Shown here: piece after piece, positions 1 to 12,775 of the stretch
Layout: each line of letters starts with the position of its first letter
Numbering within the stretch: position 1 is the first letter of the stretch
Source of the DNA: Phallus indusiatus
Lineage: Eukaryota; Basidiomycota; Agaricomycetes; Phallales; Phallaceae
Assembly: GCA_027605045.1 (NCBI GenBank)
Contig: JAQFWX010000022.1
Location: forward strand, 1-64,000
Length of the DNA stretch: 64,000 nt
Direction of reading: 5' to 3'
Made by a program: the position numbers and the translations under genes
Notes under the pieces: model-generated
Told to the model about the DNA's origin: nothing
Seen by the model: only the letters and a program-made list of their open reading frames with translations
The model's database searches: none

Positions 1-86
1 TTGGCGTACTTCAGACGGTCTGTTCCACGATACGGAAGTATGCGTTGGGGTTGGTTTGGTAGATGCGAAGAGTGATGCTAGGACAT
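1..86 (-). pseudogene. 5' fragment of a decayed fruit-body lectin gene
   Basis: On the minus strand this stretch aligns closely with the first ~28 codons of the lectin gene at 4713-5140, including the context AGCAATGTC around the start codon and the peptide YQTNPNAYF. The frame is broken twice: about two bases are lost just after codon 2, giving an immediate TAG, and one G is lost in what should be a Trp codon, giving TGA. The window edge cuts the rest. A TATA-like element about 200 bp upstream is also shared with the intact copy, so promoter and gene were duplicated together. Seen: the alignment and both breaks. Inferred: it is a decayed tandem copy. A consensus error could explain the single-base loss but less easily both lesions. 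Confidence 0.75.
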
Positions 87-1945
87 TGCTAAACTGAGAT
101 AGTAAGTCTTTCTTTTCTGTATGAGTTACTGGAAATTTTTACTTGCCCAACGTGTGTCTAGGAGAAAGGATGAAGAATACTGTCAGAGTACTCTTGAGGT
201 TCGGGTTTGAGATTCGGAACTTACTTCGAGTTTTGGGGAAGGCTTTGAGGTGTTGGGCTTAGTCCAGTTTCCTACCCACCTTTATATGCAATTTCATGTC
301 GTGTTCGTTAATTTTAGAATGGTTGGAGACAATCCGATTTCAAGCGTGGCATACATAGGTCATATGACTTGAAATTGGTATCCTGCGATGTCAACTGAGT
401 TGACATGCCGAGTCGTTATGAAGAAGAGTTGAACGCGGGAGTGGGCGAGACGTACGATCTTAAGACTTCGAAATTCGCAAAGGCTGACAAGAAGTAAGAT
501 CTTAAGAGTTTGGGAATTCAAATAATGTTTTGCATACCATTGCTTGTATTCTTGAATTTGATTTAAACAGGTGTGAAGTCAGAATTGAATAGGCTAAGAG
601 CCTAAGACAGGCGCGAAAGGTCAAATAATATGCCACCAGTGTCACTTGACTTGGAGCGTGTGCCATTGCTGGGCTAAAAACCAGGGCATTCAATGAAAAT
701 TTGAGATTTCAAATTACGTCAAAACTAGAAATGTATAAGCGAGGTTTCCATTGCTACATTCAAGAAAAAATGCGTCTTAGTGGATAATATGTACTTACAT
801 ACATATTATTCAAAGATGTCGCACGTTGCATCAGCGGCGATGTAATTGATGCGGAATATAATGAGTAGGCTTTAATTTCGTGGCTGGTTTTGAGGATTAC
901 TAAAACAAGGAAGAACTAGTATGATGGCACGTTCCAAGCCCAAGCGAGCTCTGGCTCGCGGGTGTAAGGAATTCCAGAGTAAGGTTACAATGACATAGAC
1001 ATTTGTTTTGATAAAAGACTTGTAAAATAGTTGGCGTTTGCAAAAGGAGTCTTCTAATAGCCGTAATTTTCCATGTGCATGTGGACGAGCCTTTTCGTGA
1101 TGTTGACGGTAATCGGAGGTGTAAAAGAGCTGTCATGGCTAAATAATAATAGAAGATTAATTAATCACGTATTCCCCTCTGAAGTCGCCAACGCACATTT
1201 GTATATGTTTATGTGTCCAATTCTCCAATTTGACAGCTTTAAGCAGAGTAGGTATGCATGCAAGAACGCTTATTGAATTATCCATCACTGGGGCTACGGA
1301 GAACTGTAATAAATTCTTCAATTACGGAATAGCTGAGCCAGAATTTACCTTAATTGAGTGCAACACTAGACGAGTTCTCAAAGCTGCTATATAACATTGG
1401 TACTGGGAGAAGTGAACGTGACCCCAAATAAAATCATATAATACGACTTGTCAAAATATGTCAGTCAAGTCAGTTTCTAAGAATTTAAGTTTAACTTGAT
1501 TCTCAACTGCCAGTTTTCGTCTCAGTTGTTCTCTTCTAGAAGCATGTCAGAGTCGTCTAGCAGTTGATATATATAGAAACATCTTGCATATCCTTCGTGG
1601 CAGTCACGAGGTATCTTTGAATTGAAGATGCTGAGAAACGGGCGGTTTGTTCGTTCTCGGATGTCATAATATTGACGGCGACCGCAAGGAGAAGTCATGG
1701 ATGAGGAAGTTGAAATGTTTGTAAAAAGTTTACAGCCTTCAGAAATGATTCTGCTAGAGGAATACTGAGCTTTAAACCGTATGACATGTCTCAGAAAAAC
1801 AAAAAAAATTCCGGATGTGCCTTGGATGTACCTACGTTTTGCGACGCGTCATGCATGTCATGGTTGAACTTAGCCGTTAGGGCGTGTAACCTGGGCGTCC
1901 GGCACATCCCGAATTTAATCCTGTTTGCTCTTTTCAGCCTATGTA
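87..1945. other. Intergenic stretch, no supported gene
   Basis: It holds the shared promoter of the decayed lectin copy and otherwise unassigned AT-rich sequence. A short 30-codon plus-strand frame starting at the ATG near 404 and ending near 496 (ending KTSKFAKADKK) has a coding-like Lys/Glu-rich look and could be the last exon of a lost gene, but I do not recognise it. Other ORFs here are short and unsupported. Confidence 0.5.
281..287 (-). promoter_or_regulatory. TATA box of the decayed lectin copy
   Basis: ATATAAA on the minus strand lies about 195 bp upstream of the broken start codon. The flanking bases (CATATAAA preceded by ATGAAA) match those around the TATA box of the lectin at 5346-5353. 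Confidence 0.45.
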
Positions 1946-3245
1946 ATGGTCAAACCCTATATACCCCCTGCGGCCTATAAATGTCAAAAATGTGATAGGA
2001 AAGAGGATTTACTGCTTTGTGTTCGTTGCGGAGAGGTGAGAAGCAGGAATTCTAACCATGACCCAATCGCGGCGTAGTAACTTGCTGCTTGATACTGACC
2101 TGACTTTTCTATCACAGGCAGCGTATTGCTCACCAAGATGTCAAAAGAAAGACTGGAAGTCTCACAAAAAGTTCTGCAGTACGCGCCAATGGTCACTTGT
2201 TATCATACTTGAGCTCACGGTGATCAGGACAGACAGACCGCGTTGATCTTGCATCTTTTTCCCAGTTCTTGCTTGCATTGCCGATATTTCTCACGCGATT
2301 CATGGATGCGACCAACATATAGCATTACGCCACACCATAATTAATGCCCCAAACCCCTCTACCCCACCCGAAACTCTTCCAGATGGACGTCGTGCTCGAG
2401 TAGTTCGCCTAGGTGCACCTGTAGACAAGGTACGGTTCGCACAGGACGTAACGTACTGGTGGCCAAAAGGTGAAACAATGTCCGTGCGGGCAAAACTGCT
2501 GGACCGAGTGTTACGCGAGGGAAATGTCCTTCCCATCGTTGTTGGAACATGCATTGCGATTATGCTTAGCATCTACTGTTCGCCTCATGCTACTACGCCC
2601 AATCCAACACGCCTCCGTTATAAATCTTCTGGTATAGCGGATTTCGGTGTCGCGCGCGGCAAAGTACGAGTTAATCCAGAAGAACAACTGGTTTATATTC
2701 ATCCTGACGGAAAGACAATTCAGTACGGTCAAGATCCAAATAATCACTACTGGATCTATTTCGAAACTCAGAAAGGCGAAACCATTTACCTGGACTGCAA
2801 TCTTTACACACTCAATTACTGTGTTGGGTACACACCAACCATCTATTTAACCCCAGCTGAAGCACGATCGCACATGCGCCTTCTTCCGGCTCTTTTCTGG
2901 GATCGCATGATGCGAAAATGGCAGCGTGCCAAGTTGATCCAAGTGCCGAATCTAACAGAACACAAACGCACCTCATTTTTACGTGACAAGGACTTACACC
3001 GTGCTATGGGACTGTGTCATGTAGAGGGTGCTGATACTTACCGCTTTACAGGCAATTGTATGGCATTATTTGCCGGTATGATGGGAAAAGTGGAAGGGAA
3101 AACCCCGTCGGAGAAAAATGTGAGGACCATGATTGATACAATGCGTCAGGGGGTCAAACACATTGTTCATGCTTTGACTGATGGGAAGTGGAAATCATTT
3201 CCTTCCGATCCTCAAATGCGTGCTGACTTGGATACCGATACCTGA
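1946..3245 (+). CDS. MYND-type zinc finger protein
   Basis: An N-terminal MYND zinc finger is visible across the first intron. Exon 1 (1946-2035) has CQKC and then CVRC; exon 2 (from 2118) has the second half of the finger, YCSPRCQKKDW followed by HKKFC. The intron 2036-2117 is canonical (GTGAG...CACAG). Exon 3, probably 2266-3245, carries a ~330-residue C-terminal region with no domain I recognise, a pattern common in agaric MYND proteins. MYND fingers usually bind Pro-rich partners, and no SET domain is seen. The junction between exons 2 and 3 (about 2200-2265) is uncertain because no donor gives a clean phase match to the acceptor at 2265. A further exon upstream of 1946 is possible, since a pyrimidine-rich acceptor ends at 1937 and the frame is open through it. 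Confidence 0.8.
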
Positions 3246-4712
3246 TCCAAATATTCTCTTCACGCCTATTGGTAGGGATCTATGCTTAGAATAATAAAAT
3301 TAAAATGAACCATTGGGGTACGCGCACGAGACTGAAAATGCAGCTTTATACGAATTCTTCAAATCCACAAGTAATTGGGCTGGCTACGATGATCATTGAT
3401 AGGACGAAAAATATTGGCCTGATACTGTCTCTCAGGCCATCAGCACTGACGAAGTTGTTGAAATAAATAATGGAGAATGTCTTGTTGTTTCTTCTTCAAC
3501 CTGAGACTTCAGTACTTGAAGCTAAATTAAAGAGTTGAATTGCAGCTAACAATTTAGGTGACCTCTAATTTTGAGACTGATGCAGAGTTCTTCCATAAAT
3601 TGAGAGCCGCCATGAGCTGATTTCCTTTTCAGCGCGGAACTTCGCGTGGAACCGCAATAGTTGGTGTCAATCTCGAAAATCGGACGACACCACATGTAAT
3701 TGTCAGTGAGAAGCTTTCGAAAAACGTCTCGGCAAAATATTGCTTCAATATATGTCTTTGTATCTCATTTAAGATGCAAAACCTAAAAGCAAGGACTTGC
3801 AGCTGTCGTTTGTGACTCAGAGCTACGTGTCAGCCAAGATTGAGAACACTGACCATTTAGGGATTTTCTGCGATTCTTTTTTCGGATACGTTAGAACTCC
3901 GTGAGATGATTTTCAGCAGATGGGAAGACGAAGTTCACAGATCTGGAGGTAACGTGTCTGGAGGTGGACCGGGGAAGTTACGGGAGCTGAATCAAGTCCG
4001 ACTCCATAAACAGTTACAGGGCATGACTGGACGCCTCTCGAGGCCTCGACGTAATTATGTCAATCAGATAAATTTCCTGTCGTTTTTAATAATTTATATA
4101 ATATGCAGCATGAACGATATTATAATTTGGTGTCACGGCAGGCGCATACAAGCGCGTGCCATCTGGGCTTCCGTGAAAGGGAACTCGTCTGACGGGCACT
4201 CATGGGAGAAAGGTTACATGCTTGTCAATATGATCATATTGAATTGACATCAACCGATTAAGTACCTCCCGGGTTGACAGTTCTATTTTTGACACTGGGA
4301 CGCCGTGTTGTTTTTGGGAACAGTGCTTGCCTCTGAATTCGATCCAAGTGAAATCGATTAGTATATATCGAATATCACTCTTTTAATTTATCCTTTTTCA
4401 CATTGCTCGGATATATCTCAGGCGTATTAGATTGTCGCTCTCAGCTTTCGACAGTAGATTTGTTGAGAATGATGTTGCTCTGCGGTCCGAGTCGGGCGAT
4501 GCATAACATTCAAAGGACTTGATTCTGAGCCTACATCATACAAAGACTGCAAGAAAAACTACAAACAAAGTTTTTTATTTTATTTTTTTAACTTCTTTCC
4601 AAAAGTATGTAGACCCCTTTGAGCATGAGATGAGTTGATAGATAATTGAAGCCTGGATATGAAACAAATATCAATAAAATCGGATCTGTGGAGAAGGAAG
4701 TCACAGACCTTC
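3246..4712. other. Intergenic, nothing recognised
   Basis: AT-rich sequence between the MYND gene and the 3' end of the lectin. A 113-codon plus-strand ORF at 3906-4247 has no recognisable family, good start context or splice support, so I do not call it. Confidence 0.5.
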
Positions 4713-5206
<494 letters not shown>

Positions 5207-5345
5207 CTATAATATTTGTTGAAACAATATCGCGGGTGGCGGTAAAAAATGTCAATTTTAGTCTGAGAGGTAGTAGAGGTTTACTCGCCTTTGAGAAGAG
5301 AGCTGAAGGACTTGGACTACTGCTCAAGTCGAAAAATTCCCCTCC

Positions 5346-5353
5346 TTTTATAT
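5346..5353 (-). promoter_or_regulatory. TATA box of the lectin gene
   Basis: ATATAAAA on the minus strand, about 205 bp upstream of the start codon. It is placed and flanked like the one upstream of the decayed lectin copy (281-287). Confidence 0.45.
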
Positions 5354-7877
5354 GCGTTTTCATGGCTTATGAATACGGAGTCTGAGTCGATTAGAATTTC
5401 CTAGGGTGATGTTGCAATGAGAACATTCGATTGCAGGACCCAATAAAACCAATCACTTGGGTCAACAAAGAAAGACAAACTTGAATATTCTCCATTCACA
5501 TTAAATGTCAAAGTTCGTGCCAGCTGACTTAGTCGGACCGGGATCAGAGAGGTCATTCCTTACAATTCGTGAACATAAACGGCGGATGGTGTTAGTAGTA
5601 GGAAATGAAAACTCCAAAACTAACCTTAATAGTATACGGCTTCTTTGTGCTGTTATGGAACAATGGAAGGATAGTCATGAATAAGACCTTAAAGAAGTAA
5701 CCTATAAAAACACAGTGAAGTCACTTGACACCACAGAACGACTTGCATTGCCAATATTCAATGGTTCGAATGCCAGAGTGCCGAGAGTGTCAGAGATGTG
5801 CCAATCCTATGCTTCAAATGAAGCAAATTCGACACGCAAGGCCCATTATTTCCTTCGGTAATAGCCTTAAGGGAATCTTCAAATTCTTCTAACAATCATG
5901 AGAGTTAGACAATTGTTCAAGCTAGTTCACAATCTCTCACGTCTCTTTTCTATTCGGCGGCCTCAATTAGGCTGTACTATCAGGTTAGTGAAGTTAGTAA
6001 AGTGTCAGAATTGCAAGTTTGATTAGCCCATCGGAAGAGAAAACGCGCCCAACTTGAACTCTAATTGGTATTCCTTTTTGACTGAAGTGTAATCAATATT
6101 TGTTTTTCCGTGGAATGAAAAACTGTCAAGCTTCAAGTTTGGTCTAGAAGCACGAACTAAACGGTGGAGTCATGGACAGCCTGTCGGTTTCCACATGCAC
6201 GCCTACTATATTTCGGCACGTACATTAACATCGAAAAAGGTTATCCCTTTTTAAATACGAGTATGCATGTCCTCGTGACCCCGCGAGTTCGCCGAAGGTC
6301 GAGTAAAATCGTAACCTGGTTCTGTGCTAAAGAAAAGGTAGTAGTGCCATTGAAAAGCCTGTTATTAATGACATCGACGACACCCACTAAGTAGTTACGG
6401 CTTACAATATCATATACTTTGTGTCTAATCGATCTTCGTCGTGAGAATTGGTAAATCACCATTTTAGATGGTGATGGTGATGGCGTGATCGACGAGAACA
6501 TAAACTCTATCAAAGTTGTATTTTATTTAAAATCGGTGGCGGGGCTCCGAATAAGTGCCTGAACCGAGTCTCCCAACAGTTTGAAAGGCGTGATGTTGAA
6601 CACCCATGAATTAGGGCATTTACGACCAGTTCATCATTTAGCAGGGTCGTTCAAAAAACTCGTTTTGACTCCAAGTCACTGACATAAGTTGATTCAGAAT
6701 CAAGATCGGTTTCGATCTTCACACTAAAAATTCAGTATAAAATACCACTTCCCCGCATGTCGGTTTTGCCAGGGCTGTCGACTGTCGTGATCAGGTACCG
6801 CGAATTATCCAGGTTCAAGTTCTGCATATGCGTAAGACGCTGATTCTTGAAACCGAAGCTTTAACCATATAACATTAAGACTAGCAGGTAATTCAGAATA
6901 TTTGCCCAGGCAGCTCCTGTAACAACCAGACTTGCAACGCTAATAGTTTGCAAATGATATCTAGTCATGTTCAGTTAATGATATTGAGCAGCAAAGGAAA
7001 GAGATTGACGTTTCTCCAGAATGAAGCATCCAGAAAGCAATTTAAACGAACACTTGATGACATGGGAAGTTTGATGAAGACAGGCTTCTGTTCAGCCACA
7101 TAATTCAGTACCACTTATATTTGTCGTGGGCTGCCGAAGGACTTCTTTAATAGTACAAAACGAAAACTATGGGGTGATGAGAAAATACATACGAGAATGT
7201 TCGAGTTCCGCGACGTTTAACTTCATCGGAGGTGTGATAAACCATCACGTCCACATAGCGGAAGATCGATAACAGTGGAGCAAAGTTCGTCTTCAGGCTT
7301 CAAGGGCTAGGATTACTATTTCATCGCTTTCAGATTAGCTACGCAGTTGCGGAACCAACTTAATCAATCTTACCGCGTTGTGACGAGTGCAAAGGTCCCG
7401 GATACAATCTTGATAAAATTGGCATGTGTGAAGAGAGTTGCCAAAGGAAAGTCCTAGACAAGTCAACTTGATTCTTGAAAACCTGAAAGTTGATGTTTGC
7501 TAGACCTTATGTTGACATCGCGAAATTTGTGCTCTAATGAACAAATGACTAGAGAGATTTTTTCTCATATTACTGATCCCATTGAGACTCCATGTTTATG
7601 ACCTCCGCCGTGCAAAATCGCTAAAGGCTGCGTTGTTTGGGGTGCAATTGCAAGTTGCAACTGGGTTAACGTTGGGCGTCTGCGCACGTTAGGAGAATTC
7701 GGACTCCGCACGGCATGATATTCCGCCACAAGTGACAACATTTGCCACAATGATAATTCTCGATATTTGACTTTATGAGATTCGCAGTGCAGCTTTCGGA
7801 AACATCTCTTCGATTAAAATACTTTCGCTGCTGAGATTTTGAGGTTATACCTTTGTCTCAACAAAGAAACTACTATA
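5354..7877. other. 2.5-kb intergenic stretch, no gene recognised
   Basis: Only short ORFs with stops in all frames and no recognisable protein motifs. It separates the lectin from the housekeeping block. No repeats or RNA genes were seen by eye. Confidence 0.5.
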
Positions 7878-8832
7878 ATGGTAAGTTGGGTTAATACTGT
7901 ACTTCGAAGCTCGGTTTAAGTTCATTCTGGACATCTCCAGACTATTTTTGACCACGAATTGGTAGTAGTGATTTATGTTCTGGGTGGTCCAGGAGTAGGT
8001 AAGTCGACACTCGTTTGTCGTTATTTCACATTCTGAAGAATGACTAGGGAAGGGAACTCAGTGCTCCCTTTTAGCTAAGGAATTTGACTTTGAACATATC
8101 TCAGGTAGATTTTACATTCAAAAATGAATAAAGTGTCCAACTAACACTCGTCGCTAGCTGGAGCGCTTCTTCGCAAGGAACAACCACAGGAATCCGATTC
8201 AGATCCTACCAAAGAGATCAGAGAGTGCATTAAGAAGGGTGCCATTGTTGACGCAAAAATTATGATCCCGCTGCTTGAGAACGCAATGAAAGCTACTTTT
8301 AAGTCTAAACAGGGAAATTCAGCTTGGAAAAATGGAAAAGGTCGTTTTTTAATTGACGGGTTCCCAAGAAACATGAAGCAAGCTGAAAAGTTTGATAACG
8401 CTGTATGTCTTTTCTTGCCTTTTTTATTCTCGGTTCTTAGTAATATTTGCAGATATGTCGACCTTCATTCGTAATTCACCTTGAGTGTGATGAAGATACA
8501 ATGTTAGCACGAACTCTTGAACGAGGTAAAACAAGCGACCGTGAAGATGATAATATTGAGAGTCTCAAGAAACGTTTTAGTAAGTTCCGGTTAAATAGGT
8601 TGTTGTTCAGGAGAAAGGCTGACAAACTATGGTAGTCGTTCACAAGGAAGAAACCAAACCTGTCATTGAATATTACGAGAAGCTAGGGAAACTGACGAGC
8701 GTGAGATTTCAATAACAATAATTTATTATAGTGACTTATAACCAACATTAGGTTGATGGCAGGCCGAACAAGAACGAGGTGTTTCAAACTGTTCGGCAAG
8801 CCATTAATCATTTTCTGGAAGATCAAGAGTAG
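7878..8832 (+). CDS. ura6: UMP-CMP / uridylate kinase
   Basis: Adenylate-kinase family nucleoside monophosphate kinase, phosphorylating UMP/CMP (and dUMP in the yeast Ura6 class) with ATP in pyrimidine nucleotide synthesis. Visible motifs: P-loop GGPGVGKSTL, NMP-binding HISAGALLR, DGFPRN, the LID-region LERGKTSDREDDN and the C-terminal VDGRPNKNEVF. Seven exons fit with all phases consistent: 7878-7880, 7941-8012, 8062-8104, 8158-8402, 8453-8579, 8636-8700 and 8752-8832, giving 211 residues, normal for the family. The first exon is only the ATG, followed at once by GTAAGT; exon 2 then starts with ACT ATT TTT GAC. The donor after 8012 (GTTTGT) is weak but the homology is clear. No signal sequence was seen, so the enzyme is probably cytosolic or nuclear. 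Confidence 0.93.
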
Positions 8833-9143
8833 TGAAGACGAGCAAAAACACCATATTTACTACAAGAGTATCGATGTCTCGCCTAAATATCGTCGTAGTT
8901 TTTTATTTTCTATTTTGTTATAAGAGGCTTAGTTAATAAAGAATCGGACGCTTACGTCCATTGGGCATATATGATGGACATACATGTCGTGGACGGAAAA
9001 GAGTAAACCAATTCTACCATATGGACATATGGACAAAGGACCATGCCCAAGCTAGATAGGCCACTCGTCCATCCTGAAGATGAACTATATAGATAATCAC
9101 CTGCACCTCCGTCGTCTTATTACGTCGATTCCCTCTTTCCAGT
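8833..9143. promoter_or_regulatory. Promoter region of the orphan gene at 9144
   Basis: Contains repeated ATGGACA/GTCC words (for example CCATATGGACATATGGAC near 9018-9035) and a TATA-like ACTATATAG about 50 bp before the ATG at 9144. Similar ATATGGACA words recur upstream of the orphan gene at 47.1 kb. Confidence 0.35.
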
Positions 9144-9783
9144 ATGCTATCGTTTATGTCCGTCACTCTCGATGACAACGAGCTCAACTCTACTTCGTCA
9201 AGCTCTTCAACCGAATTTCAATCCACCTGCCCCCTATTCAATTTTCTTTTATCCTCTGTTGCTGGAAAGGCCGATGTTCTTCCCGTCCCCGTAGGTAAAA
9301 TTATCCCAAGAATTTCACCGTTTCTCATAAACTTTCAGCAAACTTCAGAGGACAAAATATTCCAACAAACCGAAAAGTACCGATGCAGCCTCGGGTTCGC
9401 CGAACCACAGACACAAAATGTCCCTCCTCTTGTAGGGACACCTGAAGTAGAGAACTTCAAAAAACAGATACAGTTATCTTCTCACAGTCACGAAGAAATA
9501 GACAAGGCAATGTCAACATTAAAAATTTGTTGGTCACTCAAAAACGACGGGCGAGAACTTGGAGCCACATTTCCCCAAAAATTCACCTTCCCCTATGTCC
9601 ATTTATCCCATCTCTGACGTATTTGATCTGCCATTTGAGCCTTTTCCAACTTCGGGATATTTTTTGATCAGCGTTGATGAATGCTACCGTAATTGGTATC
9701 TCCTTTTCGAGAATGAAGAGGGTCAAGTAGTTGGCAGGGTAGTTGATAAAAACTCAATTTGGATTGAGATGAGGGAGCTTTGA
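9144..9783 (+). CDS. Orphan protein, probably split by a frame break
   Basis: A 157-codon frame (9144-9617) is followed by an overlapping frame that stays open from about 9559 to 9783 and ends in a well-formed, hydrophobic/acidic segment (SGYFLISVDECYRNWYLLF, then VVGRVVDK). Together they would make a protein of about 210 residues if one base were missing around 9560-9615; I saw no intron that joins the frames. A TATA-like element ~50 bp upstream supports a real gene. The N-terminal third is Ser-rich. No family recognised. It may instead be two unrelated ORFs, or the intron 9296-9340 (GTAAAA...TTTCAG) may be used. Confidence 0.4.
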
Positions 9784-10055
9784 ATAAAAAATAAACTAAT
9801 AGAACAAAAAATATACTTTTAGAACTATGTCCAAAATTCATATCTGACCCATGCAGGGGGGATGTTCAATTAAATCGCCATTACTATGCACATGTGTTAA
9901 CAACTGCCAACGTTCAGTTCCCCAAAATAATCTAAGAAAGCTGACACTTGATAGGCCCTGCTTTGAACCTTTGCTGTATCGCAGCAAATACCGATAAAGA
10001 GTCTTGGGTTATCATATAAATACATATCGATATATCCTACGAATTACTTAAGAAC

Positions 10056-10950
10056 TCATGTCGAGAACAAACGGCTAAAAATCCCTTTTCCCTTTCCTTT
10101 GCCATCCGCCGAACCGTCATCTTCTTTATCCGTGGTAAATTTGATATTGACGACGCAATGTTCAGCTTCGATCTCCAAATGATCCATATGCCAAGTCTCA
10201 TCATCTTCATATCCATTCGCAGCGAAATCGCCAATGAAATAACGCCCTTCATTAGATACCTCGGATAAAGTAGCAACATGCTGCTGCACTTCGGCATTGA
10301 ATCGTATTTGACTATGTTGCATTTTGGAATGAACACTTCCAATGAAAGTTGTAGGAATGCGGATGGTAGCTGAGCCGTGTATGGAAGTTACACGAAGACG
10401 GAATCTGTTTTGCCGGCGATCATGCTGGAAAGAATGAAGAGTTAGCAAGAGTTTACATATGTATGACGTCAAAAGATGGACATACAATTGTAAGATCGGT
10501 AGTTGCGTGCTTACACGTCGTCTCCAGCCTTGCCGGTCCTTTAGCGTCCGGACCACGAACGACATCAATGACAGCTGAGATGGATCCGTGTTTGGCGACT
10601 AGCCGGAGATTTAGATAATTGCCATCTCTATCTTGTGACTTGACAGCGCCCGGTGGAGCAGGCAAGGTGGGGTCAATGGAATATATTCCTTTGATCGGGG
10701 TGTGTTGTTTTTCGACAGTCAGATAGTTCGTCGGATTGGTGAGCGGAGTGAAGTCGGCAAAAGAAGAGAAAGGGTTCGACGACGACGATCCGCTAGGTTC
10801 TGCAGAAAAAGACGGAGGCGGTGGATCCTGGCGAGTTGCAGAACTTTCTGTGGCTTCAGTGTAGTCCGGTGGCATATCATTCTGATCTGCGGCGGCGGTG
10901 TGGTCACTAGGAGGCGTGACATCGGACTTGTAGTCTGTCAGTGTAACCAT
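10056..10950 (-). CDS. DUF7330-like protein
   Basis: Two exons: 10486-10950 and 10056-10424, with intron 10425-10485 (GTATGT...TTCCAG). The product is 277 residues, or two more if the ATG at 10956 is used. The N-terminus (~75 residues) is Pro/Ser/Asp-rich and disordered. The rest shows the repeating beta-strand pattern of agaric DUF7330 proteins: TNYLTVEKQHTPIKGIY, then NLRLVAKHGSISAVIDVV, FRLRVTSIHGSATIRIP and a late FIGDF. The family is abundant in Agaricomycetes and has no known function. The C-terminus is Lys/Gly-rich (DGKGKGKG region). No signal peptide or membrane segment. The family assignment is from memory of its strand motifs. Confidence 0.75.
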
Positions 10951-10956
10951 TTTCAA

Positions 10957-11534
10957 CGAGGTGTGTTGTGAAGAGATTTTAGAAGGATGATGATGAGGAG
11001 ATGGTAGTGAGGAAATGCGAGGATTATAAGAAGGGCAGACGGCAAGGCGTCAATGGGAAGCGATGCGCTCCAGGTACGATTTTCGTTGGTCACGCGCACG
11101 CACATGCATGCGGAAATAGTTATTTGGTATAGCTTGGCGCAGTCCGTAGGCAAATACAAAGTCGAGAGTTAACGGTGCTATGATATTCATGAGAATTGAT
11201 CCTCTGATGCGTGATAATGTTTCGTAGAAGGTGGAGTTGGATTCTTAAGATTCGCTTGTTGCTGACACCGCTTTCATCGCTTTTGCTGTTCGGTATGTAG
11301 TCTAGTTGCTTTGGTGAGATGCGGATAAATGGTTAAGCCATCAGTGTGCTTCTTATTGCTTATTGTAACAATGAGCTCGCTCTATATATCATAGCAAAGA
11401 TCATGATCATTAGCAAGCACTTAACTGTGGTAACAAAGATAACATACGTTCGTTCACTGCATTCATACACAGCCATTTCTGAACCCGATGTTGTCAGGGT
11501 AATGTTGGTTTTGTTATCAAGCACGGTAACCAAG
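10957..11534. other. Intergenic, upstream of the DUF7330 gene and downstream of the OXLD1-like gene
   Basis: Contains the presumed DUF7330 promoter on the minus strand. A short alternating purine-pyrimidine stretch (CACGCGCACGCACATGCATG, about 11093-11112) stands out. No gene seen. Confidence 0.4.
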
Positions 11535-12237
11535 TCATTCGGGGCATCCTTTTAGAACCCAGAAGGCTAGTCTACCAGCTTCCAAGAACATGTTCGTCCC
11601 ACCACCGGTTCCACTGACTTTCGCTTGTTTCGCCATGATTGCCCTAGCTTCTTCTGCAGCTTGTACTGCTTTCAATTCTGTAAGATCCGCGTATGGTTTC
11701 TTGTCAAATGAGATCTGTTCTTGAACGTCTGCCAAAGGACGGATTGTCTCGAGATCTCCAGATATCGAAGTTGTTCTCTGGGGTCGTATTTCATTTGGCC
11801 ATGTGTGAGTAGGTATGCGCCTTTTCTCGAGAGTGCTACGAATGAGTGTGATATCTTGTTTGTACTGTGTTAAGGTCGAGAGATAGACGTCATGGACACA
11901 GGGTCGGCAGTTTGACATACAGCAGTCTAGTAAGCACGGTAAATCGCTTCTTGCGGAGAAAATGAGTGATACGAAAAGTACCTTCTGGTGAAGGCGGAAT
12001 TGGCCTTTGTGGTAATAAAAGGCCTTCAAAGTATACACTAGTAGAAGACTTGGTTGTCGGGTATTCCGCGTTTGAAGCTGAAGGGAAGATTGAGATGTTG
12101 ATCGTGCTTTTGTCATCTTGGACTAATAGTCGAGTATGTCTATTAGCAAGGTTTACACCTTTTCTCCCTCGTATGAGTTGACTTGGGAGGAAATTTATGC
12201 GACTAGCATTCATGAGCTTGATGACCGACCGATACAA
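11535..12237 (-). CDS. Oxidoreductase-like domain protein (OXLD1-type), probably mitochondrial
   Basis: Two exons: 11982-12237 and 11535-11926, with a 55-nt intron 11927-11981 (GTACTT...ACTAG) that restores the frame. The splice creates the hallmark of the oxidoreductase-like N-terminal domain: Pro-rich PPSPE followed by DCCMSNCRPCVHDVY, i.e. CC-x3-C-x2-C-x3-Y. OXLD1-type proteins are small mitochondrial proteins of poorly known function. The N-terminal ~50 residues are basic with few acidic residues, consistent with a presequence. Protein length is 215 residues; the ATG at 12213 is an alternative start. It is divergent from the ribosomal protein gene at 12776, with an intergenic distance of ~540 bp that includes that gene's leader. 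Confidence 0.78.
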
Positions 12238-12775
12238 ATACAGAGTGCATGTATTTAGAACGGTTGAGACGGTTGAGCCAGAATTGAGATATTATGCAAA
12301 TGTCGATAATGTTTGAAGGCGACACAAGTCTAGCAAGTTTTGTAACTTTCATGCACTGACTGGGAACTTTGAACACGATCGGGTGTCCGGGGTTGCCAGT
12401 TCGCCCGAATCCCGGCGCACTCCGCAACTCGACTGCATCACGTAATCAACATTGTGAAGCGCCCGTGTGCTCAAAATCAAATCAAGACAGTCAAGGACGC
12501 AACGTCGAGCGTTGGGAAGACATCTATCAATGTGAGTATGCATTTTTTATGCTGACCAAACGTATATTGGTGGATATCATGCTATTTGTGGTGTTTCTGA
12601 AAGGGTTTCATGCCCGACTTTGGAATGGATTGCATGGTGTTAATCTGGATGATGTCCTTCCAACCCGCCATTTCCTTTCAAGGACTGGGGTTTTGAATTC
12701 TTTTTCCTGTCTTCCTGTTATTATAGTTCAGCTTCTCATACTGATACTTTGTTTTTTTATCCAGATTTTATAAAC
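12238..12775. promoter_or_regulatory. Divergent promoter and eL20 5' leader with a probable 5'-UTR intron
   Basis: Upstream of the ribosomal protein start there is a good donor at 12532 (GTGAGTATG) and an acceptor at 12764 (TTTTTTTATCCAG), only 11 nt before the ATG. A ~233-nt leader intron is therefore likely, as is common for fungal ribosomal protein genes. The minus strand serves the OXLD1-like gene. Confidence 0.45.

Noticed and set aside
3906..4247. 113-codon plus-strand ORF
   Set aside because: No family, no promoter context, low-complexity and AT-rich middle; length is within chance for this base composition.
12369..12773. 134-codon plus-strand ORF upstream of eL20
   Set aside because: It overlaps the probable leader exon and leader intron of eL20 and has no recognisable protein features.
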